Shown in pieces: positions 32,584 to 45,700 of a stretch of DNA of 64,000 bases (its first letter is position 1; every line of letters begins with the position of its first letter). A model generated the notes under the pieces. It made no database searches and was not told where the DNA came from. It worked only from the letters and a program-made list of their open reading frames with translations. The DNA is from Paracyclopina nana (lineage: Eukaryota; Arthropoda; Copepoda; Cyclopoida; Cyclopettidae), in assembly GCA_019096065.1 (NCBI GenBank), contig JAGUCH010000002.1, positions 16,380,501-16,444,500 on the forward strand. The letters run 5' to 3'. A program made the position numbers and the translations under genes.

Positions 32584-34382
32584 GAGTGAGTGCAATCAAA
32601 TCATGGATTGAGAGTCATAAATGTGAAACAGCATCCACTATTCTGCTACAGTGGTATATTGTTCCCAAAATGGAACCTTTTCCATTGTCATGTGGCAGCA
32701 GCCAACAAAGGCTAACAGCTGCCACAGTGAGGTCTTTTGAACTCAAAGGCGGAAACTGCTGCTCTGTGATTTTGTTCAAACTTGCCAGGTCTAAAGCAGC
32801 AAAGGTGGGCCTTTTTTGGAAATGAGGCTCTTGGGATTTGGAGGGGAAATTCGACCACAAAAGGACATTCAATTTAAAGGAAATCCAGCTGAAAATATTG
32901 ATAACATTGATAAGATGAAATTCAAGTCAATGAAAAAATGAAACTTTGATTGCTCAAGGTAAGAAAGCTTCAGAGGTTTTTCTTCATTTTGAGAGAGAAG
33001 TGCTTGATTGACTTTTAAGTGAGAAAAGAACCCTCTAAGCACACTTTGAAATTTTGGTCCTGGCAGCCAGCAGCTGGGCCAACTTTTGAAAAAGGCTTTA
33101 ATTATTGAAAGTAGCAGGAAGGAAGGAGGTGCCAGAAAAAAAACTAACTTGAAGAGAAAGGGGTGGTGGCTCATGAGGGGAGCACTTTTTAGGCAGTTTA
33201 AAGTGAGGGGGATGATGCATAATCTGTCTTAATCATCAATCTGGAGCCATGACATAATCAGCTGCAGCTTTTACCATCCTCTTGATGGTGGAGAATCAAT
33301 TTCCACACACTTGTCTCTCAAATTCTAAGAGAAAATAATTGATAATGGAGAGGAGTTTCTTCTGCATTGATTTATCCCTAACAATGACACATCACTAAAT
33401 AAATTGATGATAAACCTTCTTGCTGACTCATTGTGATGGTAAAACCACACAATTTGTTTATCCACCAAGAGTTTGTTTTCATTTCCACATTGCATGGAAT
33501 CCATTTTTAGTGCTTGCCTATTTTGGGTCAATTTGCAAACAATAACATTGCCATTGGCCTGCTTTTGGTTCACCACACCACCATATTGAGGAGAGAGGCT
33601 AAGTAAACTAGGCCAAAATCATATACATGCTCTTTGGCAAACAATTATTATCAAGGCTGAAAGGTGGTGTTGGAGGGAGTTTTATAGACATAGCTTAGCT
33701 TAACCTTTATTGCTTATCTATACCTGTTCAAAAAGAGCTGGAAATTGTAAAAAAGAGCCAAAAGTGAGAAAAATCCCCATTTACACTAATATGGTATTTA
33801 AAATGGTGTGAAATGCTCATTGTAATTTTGTTTTGTTGCAAAATGATGCTTGGTTGCTTAGCTTAAAAAGAAAAGTGAGCTTGGTCAGAATTCATACATT
33901 TATTTTGCTTGTGTGTAAAGGCATCTTCTTTGTTTAGTGAGCAAACATTCCATTATTTTTTCAAACCTGGGCCAAAAAAGGTTGAAGTAGCTCCTAGCAT
34001 TAGTGAGTGTGTGTAGATCTTGTGGAAAGTAGCAAAAAATTGCAGGTGGTCTTAAGCCTTTTTAGGGTATTTTCTGGTAGCTGCAGCAGCAGCAAAGTTT
34101 TATCAGGGAGATCATTTGAAGTGTATAAACTTTGGGATTTATTGGCTTAGTTAGAACCCCTTTTGTGTCAGATTTATGCAGCTGCAAGCCATGGCAGAAG
34201 CCAGACAAATGAGAGTCCTGAAATTTCCAGCTTTGTTTGATTGGCTGAACCCATTTGTCACGGGAAGATGTCAACGTTCTTCCCCACCAACCACTCATGT
34301 CCAAGCAAAAAGTTATTAGCTAAGCTAATCAAAAATTATATGAGCTCTATTTGTTTCCTGCACTTTCTCGGCAGCTTTTATT
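32584..34382. other. Gene-free interval
   Basis: No supportable gene; short frames only (for example 32869-33174 minus, with no splice or domain evidence). Confidence 0.4.
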
Positions 34383-34807
34383 TGCCCAGTTCATGTAAGC
34401 CCCAATCCCTTAGCACCTGAAAATGCCAAAAAAAACCAGCTAAAAATAGTCTAAATTAACTGTCAAATTACTTTCATAAGATGAGACTTCAGCTGATGCG
34501 AAAAATCGGATCGACTTCAAGTCAGCTTGAAAAGTAAACAAAATCAGTTTCAGCAAATAATTAATCTCAAATTGGAAATACTTTAGCTTTTTCAACCGTA
34601 AAACTTAAATTATAACCAGGTAACGTACAAATGCTTTGTATTTTTAACAAAAAATTATTGATTTAGATGAGCAAAAATGGCCAAATGTGCCCATGAAAAC
34701 ATTGCTCGAGCTCAAGCTGAACTAGCTCAGAACCTTAAATAATCAGCCACATATTTACATGCCAAGCCTAAGATTTGTTATCTTTTACCTTGTACATGAA
34801 CAGGGCT
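34383..34807. mobile_element. MITE family B copy
   Basis: Left end GCCCAGTTCATGTAAGCCCC, right end TTGTACATGAACAGGGC. The interior shares the family's AAGTCAGCTTGAAAGTAAAC and GCTCGAGCTCAAGCTGAACT-like blocks with the copies at 39.2 and 62.1 kb. Diverged. Confidence 0.6.
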
Positions 34808-35683
34808 TTAATTGTTTTCAATATTCTTGTGCTTTGCAGTTGCCAGTGTTGGCTGGCTGGTTGGGGATTTTTCCAAAACGGCCGCAATTTTCTTCGGTCA
34901 TAACTTATGTCATATATGTGAGAGAAGGCTTTTGTGGACAAGGAGGTTTCTCCACCACATCACTTGTCAGACAAGATCTATAAAAGTAGGGTTGAGCCTA
35001 CAGCCAAAGTGGAGCAGCATTTTGATGACATTGCATGACTTATCATGTCATGCATGCTACATTGAACTTCATCTGTCTCAAATATTGGAAGGTGGACAAA
35101 GTGAAAAAAACCTCATTCATATTTCACATACCTGATAATTTACCATTCTTGGCAAGCACATGGAGTGGTGTCCAATTTCAAATAAGGCTTGATGAACTCA
35201 CTTTTCCATGGCTGCAGCAACAAAGCTGGAAATATATATATTTTTTCGGTTTTGGACATTCAGGTTTCTCCTCTGAAATGACAGTAAAGTGAATGCTTTC
35301 AACAATATGATTATAATGTAGCACAGTCATGGTGCATTTAGATGTTGACATAATCTCCATTTGTCATACTTAAAGCAGAAAGCTTTTTCACTATCATAAT
35401 AATAATAATAGTAAGAAAATTCATAGTCACCATATACTATGTGGCTAATGGGAGTTTGATCAATCATATTAAGGGGAAATAAAATTGCCTTCATCCTCCA
35501 TATAAGAGGCTTTATCCAGAAAAAAGCCAAGGTCAGAGGCTGACATGACATCAGTGTAATTGTAGGTCTATACAGATCAGGGTGGAAGTTTTGGCCCCTG
35601 TCATGTGACAGTCATTGTTGTACTCTTACCATTGAGTGTGAGCCATTTCATTAGTATCCTACATGTACATTCTAGATATGTGC

Positions 35684-36088
35684 TAGGGCGATCTCACATT
35701 ATAATTTTTAGTCAAGTTACCTTGGTGAAATTGTAACCTTACTAGATTAGTTGAGTTCAGCTCGTTCGAGCCAAGTTCAGTTGGTTTTAGCCGAGTTAAG
35801 TTGGCTGCTTTGCTGACACGCCAACACATTTGATATCAGCGGCTGTTGAGCTAACTTAGCTATTCTCGATTGAGCAAGCTTCAGTTGCGACGAATATAAG
35901 AATGCTTTTTGTGGCCAAGTTCAGTTCCGCAACTTAGCTTAACTAATCAAGCAAGCGAGTGCTACATGAAATTAAGCGATGTTATGTTCCACCTACATAA
36001 ATATCTGAGAACTGAACTGAACTAAGCTCAACTTTTTTCCTTGCTTAACCTGGCTACCTGGCTAATCAGTCAATGTGGGAACGCCCTG
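35684..36088. mobile_element. MITE family A, copy 3
   Basis: Left end TAGGGCGATCTCACATTATA, right end CAATGTGGGAACGCCCTG. Interior GTTGAGTTCAGCTCGTTCGA and AGCTAACTTAGCTATTCTCG as in the other copies. The right-hand TA target base has mutated. Confidence 0.8.
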
Positions 36089-38209
36089 CTGTCACCATTG
36101 GCGTAATTTTCCTTTGTACTGTGTGAAATTCAGAAGTTGTTGGTCTAATCAGGAAAAAGGATGATGTCAAAGCCATGCAATTGAGAGTTGTTGTTGTTGT
36201 TGATGCAACAACTACCCCATTGAATTGCTTCAATGGGCAGCTAAATTGCAACTGGTGAGCTTGACTATCCTTAGAAATGAGCTTCTTAACAAATTCCTCA
36301 GCACAAAGAGCTGACCAGCCTTCTTAACATCCTGATCACAAATTAAGTAGCTAATAATATCATAACCTATTTTTAAAAATCAGACAAGTCTTTTAGATAC
36401 ATGGACTCATATCTATTTAAACATAGTACATTAATGTAAAACGGGGATTTTAAGCAGTTTAGTTTGTCTATTTGAAACTTTTTAGACTTTCATTTGTGAG
36501 AAATTGGGTTGGTTTTTCTCATGCTTCCACCTTTATTTTAAAGAAAAATATCTGAATTAAGCCCATTTAGCTTGATTTTTTCTGTGGGAGGAGTCCACTA
36601 TTGATTTCTTTTGAGATCAATGGCCTGCATGTTCTTTTTTCTGTTTGGAGTATCAAAAAACTTCGACTACTATCAAAAGTTGTCGTGGACGTGCTTGAAA
36701 TAAATGCTACCATGGCGAAACGGCCGCGTTTTCTACTGCAATCAGTCGTGCAGAAGGAAAAGGCCTTAGATTCTGTAATCCTGTGCATTATGGTGGTTTT
36801 AAATGCAGGGAAGACATCGATGAGAAGCAAAATGCATTTCAGACACTGGAATGTGCTATGGAATGATGGGAGAAAAATTTTCAGAAGAGATGCCATCATC
36901 GATGAAAGGCCATTGCATTGTCTGCTGCAGTAAAAGAACAGATTTCGGGCCATTCAAAATTAAGTTATGAATTTTAAAGTTTTTTTGCATAAGAATGTTA
37001 TGATTCCAGAATTGATTTATACGCTTGGAAAACGCCTTGCAAGTTTTGTTTATTTTTGTTGTTTTCAAGATGGCATCAGTTTTTGGCGGGAAAAACCGAG
37101 TCAGCTGAAAATTTAAAAAATGGCCGCGTACTCTCGTTATGGAAGACACTGGAGGCAGCCTTCAATTATGAAACTTTTTGGCGTGGCAAAAAATGTTGAA
37201 AATTAGTTTGGAAGGAGTTTGAGGTGTGCTTTGCTTCATTAAGATATTCAAATTAGTGGCTTAATACAGGGGAAATCCAGTTCCTAACAAAATAGAATTT
37301 CATTACTCAAATTAAAAAAGAAAACTGCCAAAAACTCTGAATACTCGGTAGTATTGATTATTGCTCAAAAATTATTTTTCCAATTTACCCCCCCCAAAAA
37401 AAATCTCAGCTGATTTCAATTGTCCATAAAGTTGGAAAAATGTAAAAGAGGGGAAATATTCAGATTATATTTCAAATATTGTCAGTTCTTTGCATGAAGG
37501 AACTGGGTGATGGTATACTAAAAACACACATGTGTAAAAAGGTTAAACTTGCCTAGATTCCATATAAATAGGCTTTTTACCTTGCAGCAGTAAGTGAGCA
37601 GCAAGTGCAGAGTGAGCTTATCTGGTGAGCTTACTTAGCTATTGTGGATCATGAAGGCCATTGGCTTTGGTCATCAACATTCAAGGCCCTGATCATTTGC
37701 AGCATTGATAGCTTTTCCCATTGCTGATAGCATATAAATCCAAGTTGGCCTTCATAAAAGAATACTAATGAGGTGCTTCACATGATCTGAGCCCTGAAAG
37801 TTTTCAAGGCCTGCAATTAGATGGGAAAAGGGGGTCCACCATTTTTTATGTGTCTGGCTTCTTGAGATGAGAATGTGACCTTTTCAAGGCCACACACACA
37901 CACACAGCAGGCCTTTTTTGCCATATCTACACAAAGGTCAGATGTAGCCTTCACAATCATACTCGTAATAATAATAGCAAGCAGTCTGGTGTATACCATA
38001 ATAAAGGCTGCGCAAAAATATAAATTCCGCCAGTAAGGTTGTATGTAGTATTCTGTTTTTTTTCCAGCTCAAACTTTTGGCCTTGCAACCGAGAAATTGC
38101 CTTTTGGATAGAAGAAGCAAAAGTTAATTAACTTTGGTTCATTATGGTGGGGCGCTGCTGTGCAATCCTGTTGAAACTACAGAGTAATTACGCAAGATTC
38201 AAGTTTGTT
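36089..38209. other. Gene-poor interval with a promoter-like spot
   Basis: No supportable coding gene. The stretch 36.65-37.15 kb is richer in CpG than its surroundings (for example ATGGCGAAACGGCCGCG near 36712) and includes a perfect E2F-type site. A CA run lies at about 37891-37904. Confidence 0.35.
37081..37094. promoter_or_regulatory. E2F-type consensus site
   Basis: TTTTGGCGGGAAAA matches the classical E2F consensus. It sits beside CpG-bearing sequence (AATGGCCGCGTAC at about 37120), but no gene start was recognised next to it. Confidence 0.4.
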
Positions 38210-38564
38210 TACTTTTTTGGCCGTGAGCGCGGAGGGTGGCGCCACTGTCGCAGTGCAGCTGTTGTGGCCAAAGAGCCGTTGGGGGAAAAAGCTTCGAAAT
38301 GGGCCTCATCAATGCTAGCATAGTATTTGGTATGTATTTCTTTTTTCCCATTCAGTTGCACTCTTCAGCTAGCTCCAAGTTGATGGGCGAGCTGCCCTCT
38401 GAAGTTCGGAGCGGCGGAATGGAGAGCGGCAAAAGCAAAAGCGCTGCAAGGCACCAACCAACTTTAGTATGATTTGTGCAAACCCACCGTGTAGAACATC
38501 CATTGCTTGTCAATGCTCATCACCCTTTGAGCCTTTTCACTCTTTTTCAGTGCTGGAATCCAAG
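38210..38564 (+). promoter_or_regulatory. Candidate promoter / 5' untranslated exon of the long membrane gene
   Basis: A CpG-bearing patch (GTGAGCGCGGAGGGTGGCGCC, GAGCGGCGGAATGGAGAGCGG) in otherwise AT-rich DNA, 1.2-1.5 kb before the first coding exon on the same strand. It ends with a good acceptor and donor around TGCTGGAATCCAAG (38551-38564, TTTTTCAG before, GTAAGC after). A 78-codon frame at 38236-38472 has no recognisable feature. The link to the downstream gene is inferred from position. Confidence 0.35.
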
Positions 38565-39224
38565 GTAAGCTTGAGGCTTTTATTTGGAACTATTTATTTT
38601 TGACATGAGGAGAAACACTGATTTATATCTATCATATGATGTGTCAGCCCAGTTTTTGAGTGCAATCTGGTGTTTGTCCATGTCATCTTGGCCCACTTTC
38701 AATCCATCACACAATTGGAGATGACAAGGATCAGAAAAATGTCACTTGCACAATTTTCAAAGATCTTCTCTTTTCACTCATTCCGCTGCATGAATGTGGA
38801 GAAATCATTTTGACAACAACAACAAGACCTTTATCCTTCCTCGTTTCGAGATTGAGTGTGATAATTCGGATTTTTTGCTTTTAAAAAACTCAAATTTTCA
38901 ACGTGTGAAACATTCCAAGCGTTTGGGCTGAAATAGAGGATTTTAATTATTTTACTTTAAACAAATCTCGAGCAGAATTTTACTAGCCCGAGCGCTTACG
39001 AGGAGCGTAAATTGATTAAGCACTCAGGTCCTTCTTAATACAGTTTTCTGCCAAATAGCTTTTAATGCCTCTTTTTCACAGTTTTGGACCTAATTACAGA
39101 TACCTCTCATATTTCTTACTATGTTAAGTTTCATTTTGCGAAAATGACTCCCTAAGAAAAAAGTGAAAAAAAAAAAAAAAAAATGAAAATGAAGGAGAAA
39201 AGAAATCTAGTGCAATAAAATATT

Positions 39225-39622
39225 TATGCCATGTTCATGTATGCCCCAAACTCATTGGGAAAATGCACGAGAACACCTATATGAATGGAGAAAAATTGTC
39301 ATATGACAAGCGCCAGCTGATAAAAAGGAAAAACTGATAGGCTTTAAGTCAACTTGAATGTAAACAAATCTAATTTGGGCTATTATTTTACTACATTTTA
39401 GACATTTCCGGTAAAATCAATGGCATTCATTTTTTATGAAAGAAACATGAAAAAAGCTAGTTTTGTTTTGAAAAACGCTGAAAAAACATGCGACCAAAAA
39501 AAGCAAAAATAGCCTTAAAAAACGCTGCTCGGTCCCAAGCTTAACTAGCAGCAGAGCGGCAATCAGCAGCTGATTTTTTCAAAAAACCTTCTGGCATTCT
39601 TTATGCATGAAATTGGCATTAG
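39225..39622. mobile_element. MITE family B copy, just upstream of the membrane gene
   Basis: Left end TTTATGCCATGTTCATGTAT, then CCCAAACTCATTGGGAAAATGC, CAAGCGCCAGCTGATAAAAA and AACGCTGCTCGGTCCCAAGC as in the 62-kb copy. The right end is degraded near 39622. A run of 17 A residues lies 45 bp before it. Confidence 0.6.
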
Positions 39623-39781
39623 ATGAAATCTAAAAAATCCCAATTTTCAAGGCTGAGCCATTGTCAGCTCTTTGTTTGTAGGCTGTATGTGCAGTGCCAT
39701 CTTCTGCCAGAATTAAGTAAACATCAAGTTCCAGCTCCTAATTGGCCTTTATGTTTCTTCAGCTCACCAGATGGCCTGGAA

Positions 39782-42700
39782 ATGAGGGGGCCTACTCATC
39801 TCCTTCAGCTCGTGTTCATCCTGGCCTTTATGGTCTTTTTAACTGCACAAGGCCATCCAAGGCCATCTTTGAAGAGTTCTCAGCCAACCATTAGCCAACC
39901 TGCTGCCCCAGCCAGCTGGCCCACCCTGGCTGAGGTCATTTCCCTAGACTCTAAAATCAAACCCAGTGCTTCACTCATTGATATGCTCAATTCTAACAGT
40001 GACCGCAACAAGCGCGTGGTGGCGTCAGCTGACGCGACCACTGAGCCGTCAGCTGACGACAGCAGCAGCAAAATTCCTGCTGCAACTGTGATTGATGTGG
40101 CAGACTTTGGCATCACTGACATCGGCTGGAATGAAGACAACATCAAGTTCAACTACATCACAGGTAAGTTTCCTAGTTTAAGTGGATGGAATAATTGGCT
40201 AATTGCCTGCTCACAAAAGGAATCAATTACTGAGAGCCTTCAATTAAGCCAACCAAAGAAATACAAGGCTTTTACACATGACCTACTTTTATGATAAAAG
40301 GTCTCATGTTTGGCTCTCATTACTCAAAATTTCACGCCCCTCTATCAGGCTTGATTTTCTATTTTCCCTTTACATGTCATATTATTGATACCAAATATAC
40401 CAAGTCTTTAAATAAGCATAAAGGGCTAGAATTCCACTGTTAATTTTGAGTGAAATGCAAATTTGCCTTGAAGTTTTTTTCCAGAAAAAAATTCAACTTT
40501 TGAGAAACGATTTCCTCGCGACATAATTCAGTTTACTGACTCAATGTTTTGAATGGTATGCTTTTTTATTTACTGTCATACCATTTCCTCGTGTTATAAT
40601 TCAGTTTACCAATCCGACTCAGCTTTTTTATGTCACACGATTTCTAGGCGATTTGGGCTATAATAAATACTACATGGCTCAGAATTTTATTTTTGAGGGC
40701 ATAAAGTAATTTTATAGCCCTCATTTTCCAAGGAGATTGCCAAATTCGAATCTACTTTGAAAAAGTGAAGTCACCTCCTAGATTCGAACCTCAGACACTT
40801 CGTTCGTGCTTCAAAAATTGGCTCTAGTGTTTTTCATTCTTTTTTTTTATCACAGCTATTTTACGTTTTTCCTTCCTGCGTTCTATATAAATACATATAA
40901 AAGAAAACACCAAAATTGGCCCTGGCAATTGTAGTTTTGTTGCTGATTTGAGCTTCCGAATTCCAAGTTCTGACAAGTGCAGCCAGCTGCTGTCAAAGGC
41001 CACAAAACAAAGGCTTAGCAGCATAATTCTGCTGTCTGTCTAAACTTGGCCCAAAACAGGGAAAAAAGGGCAGAGAAGTCAAGTTTTGAGTCATAACATT
41101 TTGCCTCGATCTTCCAAAGAAATGGAGGATATTTTTTGTCAAATGTGGAAGGTTGAAAGTGCAGTGCACAGCAGTGACACGTGATACTATCCTATTTATT
41201 GATCGCCTTGGTCTGCTCTTGTAAGCTCCAGCTTCTTCATGCTATATAATGGCGGTGGTGGGCCTCGACGTAGGCCTTGCCAAAAAGATTGGCCTTCGTC
41301 GTGTCGACCTCTGCTGAAAATTGCACGTTCAAACACATGCAGAGGCATTTGAACACTTTTTAACTGTGCACAAGGTCTTTTTCCTTCAAGAGATTTCCAT
41401 GCTAATTCCTTCATGCAAAGAGCTGACAATATTCAATTTACATAAGGAAACTTGAAAATAATTTTGAATTGGAATTGAAAGTACCTTTCAAACAAGCTTT
41501 CCAATTTCTTTTATGCAGTAAACTTAATTTTTGTGAGCTGGTGTAAAAGACAGAATAAGATATTTTACTTTTAGGCTTTTTCAAAATAGATTTACCATGC
41601 TTATGTTCAGGGTTTTTTCTGGGCCATTTTGTGCCAGAAAGGAACTCCTGCTATTAATCATATCCAGTGAAGTAGCAGTGTAAGCAATTAAAATTTGTCT
41701 GTGTCCTTGGCCAAGTGGTTGGTGGGCCCATATCTGGCAGACTAGGCTTGCCATACACATAAAATACTATATCTACCATATGTAGGAGTAGGTTCTGCTG
41801 CAAGCTTTCCAATTTAATTCTGCAGTGCAGTGCACAGTGGAGAAAGCTTCTTGACTGCACATGTCATGCAAGGCAAAGAACTCATCTTGATTTGAAGGTC
41901 AAACCATCATGCAAGAATTTGCTGTTATTAATCATCATAACAAGAGGATGATTTATGTCCAACTTTTACCATGAGATTCAGTCTTCAGTGCTGTGGCAAC
42001 ATCTGCCTTTTATTGCTTCTTGAGACTCTAGCAATAGCAAAAGAGCATATTATCAAAAATGTGGGATTTATTTGTTCAGGTTTGCTACTGAAGTTCAATG
42101 CCCTGTGACTTGTTTCACTAGGTAGTAAATAAGTGGGATGATGTCTCTCAACACTTTGTTGAACATTTGGCTAATCTGTCTTCCTGCTGAATGCAAGAAA
42201 GCAATTGCTCACCTTATGTCACACCAGGTGATCCATGGAAAACTTGCTGTCATTAGGGCGATCCCATATTCGGACTTTTAGTCAAGTCACCTTGCTGAAA
42301 TAGTAACCTTGCTTGATTAGATGAGTTCAGCTCGTTCGAGCCAAGTTCAGTTGGTTTTAGATAAGCTAAGGTGGCTGCTATGCTGACGCGCCAGCACAGT
42401 TAAGATCAGTGGCTGATGAGCTAACTTAGCTTTTTTTGACTGAGCAAGCTTCAGTTGTGACCAATATAAAAACACTTTTTGTGGCCAAGTTCAGTTCCTC
42501 AACTTAGCTTAACTAATCAAGCAAGCGAGTGCTACATAAAATTAAGCGAGGTTATGCTCCGCATACATAAATATCTGAGAACGGAACTGAACTAAGCTCA
42601 ACTTTTTTCCTTACTTAACTTGACTAACCAGCCAATATGAGAACACCCTATGAGCATTGTCAAATGACTGCATTTTGAAATCAGTCATCTCAAAGTGCCA

Positions 42701-45700
42701 ATTTTTTTGCTGGATAAGTTTAATCTGCATCCTTGACAAGCAACTTTGGTGTGTTGCTAGGCAATTTAAGGGGCAATTTTGAGCATCAAAATTGTTACTC
42801 CATGATGAAGTTGAAACTTATCCAGCAAAAATATTGGCACATTTAGACAAGCATGAATTATTCGTGCATACTGCGGATGGAGGGTTGCTTTTGATGAAAA
42901 ATGGAATTCTTGGACTGCTGCCACACAAGGAAGTGGAAGAAGGAGAAGATGATGAGGCTTCCCCCTGGAATGAGGAGCAAAGCCCAGGGGAGGTCAAAAG
43001 TTATCAGCCCTTACCACATCTACCATGTAATAATACTACTCTAGTTCCTAGCTAGGAAGCCTCAGATGAAAACATATCCTTGGCACTCATAAAAAATAGA
43101 TAAACACTCATCAGCCCAAATACAGTCAATTTCAGCTCATAGCATTGCATTATTCAGTTCCTTCTGTGTTAGGAGAAAACTGAGCAGGAGGATTGATGAA
43201 TGTCAACCAAAGTGTCAAATTGATCTAATAAGTCAACAACAGGAGCCACCAAGCATGGAAGATGGTATTAGGAATGATTTTCCTTCCACCAATACCCCAA
43301 GTGATTTATTGGCATGGAGGATGCAAAAAAGTGGGCTTATCTTACTTGTGGCCACACATTTCCTCCCCATCCAACTTCCTAGTGAAGTTTGAGCTATTTA
43401 TGGAACTGAGGAAGTACTTAGCCTTGCATGCTTCATGCCAATACAAGACCATAAGGAGGAAATGGATGGCATTGCTTTTTTGGCAGTTTAGAAAGCTCCA
43501 GACTTTATCTCCCCCTCCCTCTTTCTGAGCAGCTTTTTATCTGAATGAGGGTGTGTGTGCATCCATGCTCGCTGTTTTCAGCAAGATTGCTTTTCATTTA
43601 TTGGCATGACAGTAGAGGCTTCTTGGAGGCATGATCAGATTAGAAAGGTTCTCACAGTGATCAAGGCCTCAATCAGCCCTTTTCAAGGCTACCAACATCC
43701 AATCAAATGTGAGGAAGAGTGCACATAATGCAAATGGATGATGATGCCCAATCAAGGCAAATTGCCTTTCTCCCCCCTCCAATTTTCCTACATTTCATGA
43801 AAAATTCTTATCTGTAGAGAGTAGAATTTCCTAAAGTGATGTTTTTCATATCACTGTGAGATGCTATCTAGGTTGAGTTCATCAAAGGATCATCTAAATG
43901 TTGTGCTTTCTAATGTGGTTTCCCAGGGGAGCAGTGTAAACAAGTACAAGTTGTTTTCTCTCTGCTTTGTTTACTTAGACCTGATGGGTAGATAACAGCA
44001 ACATGATGTTTTGCTCAAAATGCTGCAGCAGTAGCTTACAACTTTTAAGCCAGCAGCACCTCCAGGGAAGGTCAGGAGATTGTATCAAAAGAGGTCAACA
44101 TCAATAGGTAACTCCTGCTACTTGGCCATAGTCCCAATTTTGTAAGATGTCAGAAAAGGGGGCCAGGAAATGGTCCACAGGCCACTCTATGCATGCCAAA
44201 GCTGATACATCAACCAGCCATGTAACAAATGTAGCTTACATTTTTTATGAGAGTTGGGATTAACTCTTCAGTTTCCTCTTCATGCTCACAAAATCCTCTA
44301 CTTATTTCATTATTTTCACCCTCATTAATAAAACATTCAATGTGATTATTTCATGTCCTCCGTATCAATAGGGCGATCCCATATTCAAATTTTTAGTCAA
44401 GTGACCTTGCTGAAATAGTAGCCTTACTTGATTAGCTATGTACAGCTTGTTTGAGCCAAGTTCAGCTGAGTTAAGTTGGCTGCTTTGCTGACGCACCAGC
44501 GCAGTTGAGATCAGTGGCTGATGAGCTAACTTAGCTATTCTCGACTGAGCAAGCTTCAGTTGCGCCAAATGTAAGAACACTTTTTGTTGCCAAGTTCAGT
44601 TCCGCACCACAACTTAACTAAGCTAGCAAGTAAGCGCTACATAAAATTAAGCAATGTTAGGATGCACCTTCATAAATATCCGAGAAGGGAACTGAAGTAA
44701 GCATGACTTTTTTCCTTGCTTAACTTGACTGACTAGTCAATATGGGAACGCCCTATTGAATGCATTGTTCCATATTATTACCACAGTTGTATCTTGATAC
44801 TCAGTATGTTGCATTTCTTTTGTTGACATTTTCCAGCCTATAGAAGTACTATGCTAAGATATTGGATTTGTGTGCTGTAAGGGTTTTCTTTGCAACTGCA
44901 ATTCTTTGCTGCTGCAGCCTAACTAAATGTATAGTACTAAACTTGGAATTTGCATCACCTTGACTAATTAATCTTGAGATGGATGGCTGGAGGCTCTCTA
45001 AGTTTTCCACAGCATCAGCCTTCTACAGATTATGCACATAGCAGCAGTATTCTGGAAAAAAAATAATTCCATCTAGTTAAGAGCTGGTTGAACACAATTT
45101 AACCTGATTAGCACATTATGTCAATAGAACTGTTTTCATGAAATTGACAAGTTATTGACTGCACACTCAATTTTGATCTGAATTCACATTAGAATCACAA
45201 CAGTAACTTTGATGTTGTGGGATCCTAGCGGCCTTTTAGGGCAACAGCTGGGATTTTCAGCTGACTCTGAGACTCGAGGAAAAAACTGAATTGCCACAGT
45301 TTTGCTACTTGAGTAATAATAGTTCGAAATATAGACCCAAGCAAATTAGTATATTAAACCATTTAAAGAAATACTTCATGACTCAAAAAAAGTTGTTTTA
45401 AATCTATATTAGCCATATGATATGCTCGAGTCCTGATACTCAGCTCAAGTAAAAAAATAAACAGTTCAGATTTTGAGCTCAACAACTCCCAAGTGTTTCT
45501 TCAAAAATGTCGGTAGATGGCATGTCTTTGTTATGATACTATTGTCTATAGGTAATTTATTTTTAAGGCTTTTTTAAAAAAAACGAAGCTGTGATTGCTT
45601 TCTGGGCCTGCTGCACTTGGTTGCCAATGCCTACGAAAGTCTCATCAAGGCCGTTGAGAAAAGCCTTGGTGGAACAATACCCAAAAGTATTTGAATAGGA

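Noticed and set aside
36567-36953. Overlapping 110- and 128-codon frames on opposite strands
   Set aside because: No domain, signal or splice evidence on either strand; both likely reflect locally higher GC.
42792-43055. 87-codon plus-strand frame inside intron 1 of the membrane gene
   Set aside because: It overlaps the arm of an inverted repeat, lacks a usable acceptor in phase with its neighbours, and exon 1 joins exon 2 in phase without it.
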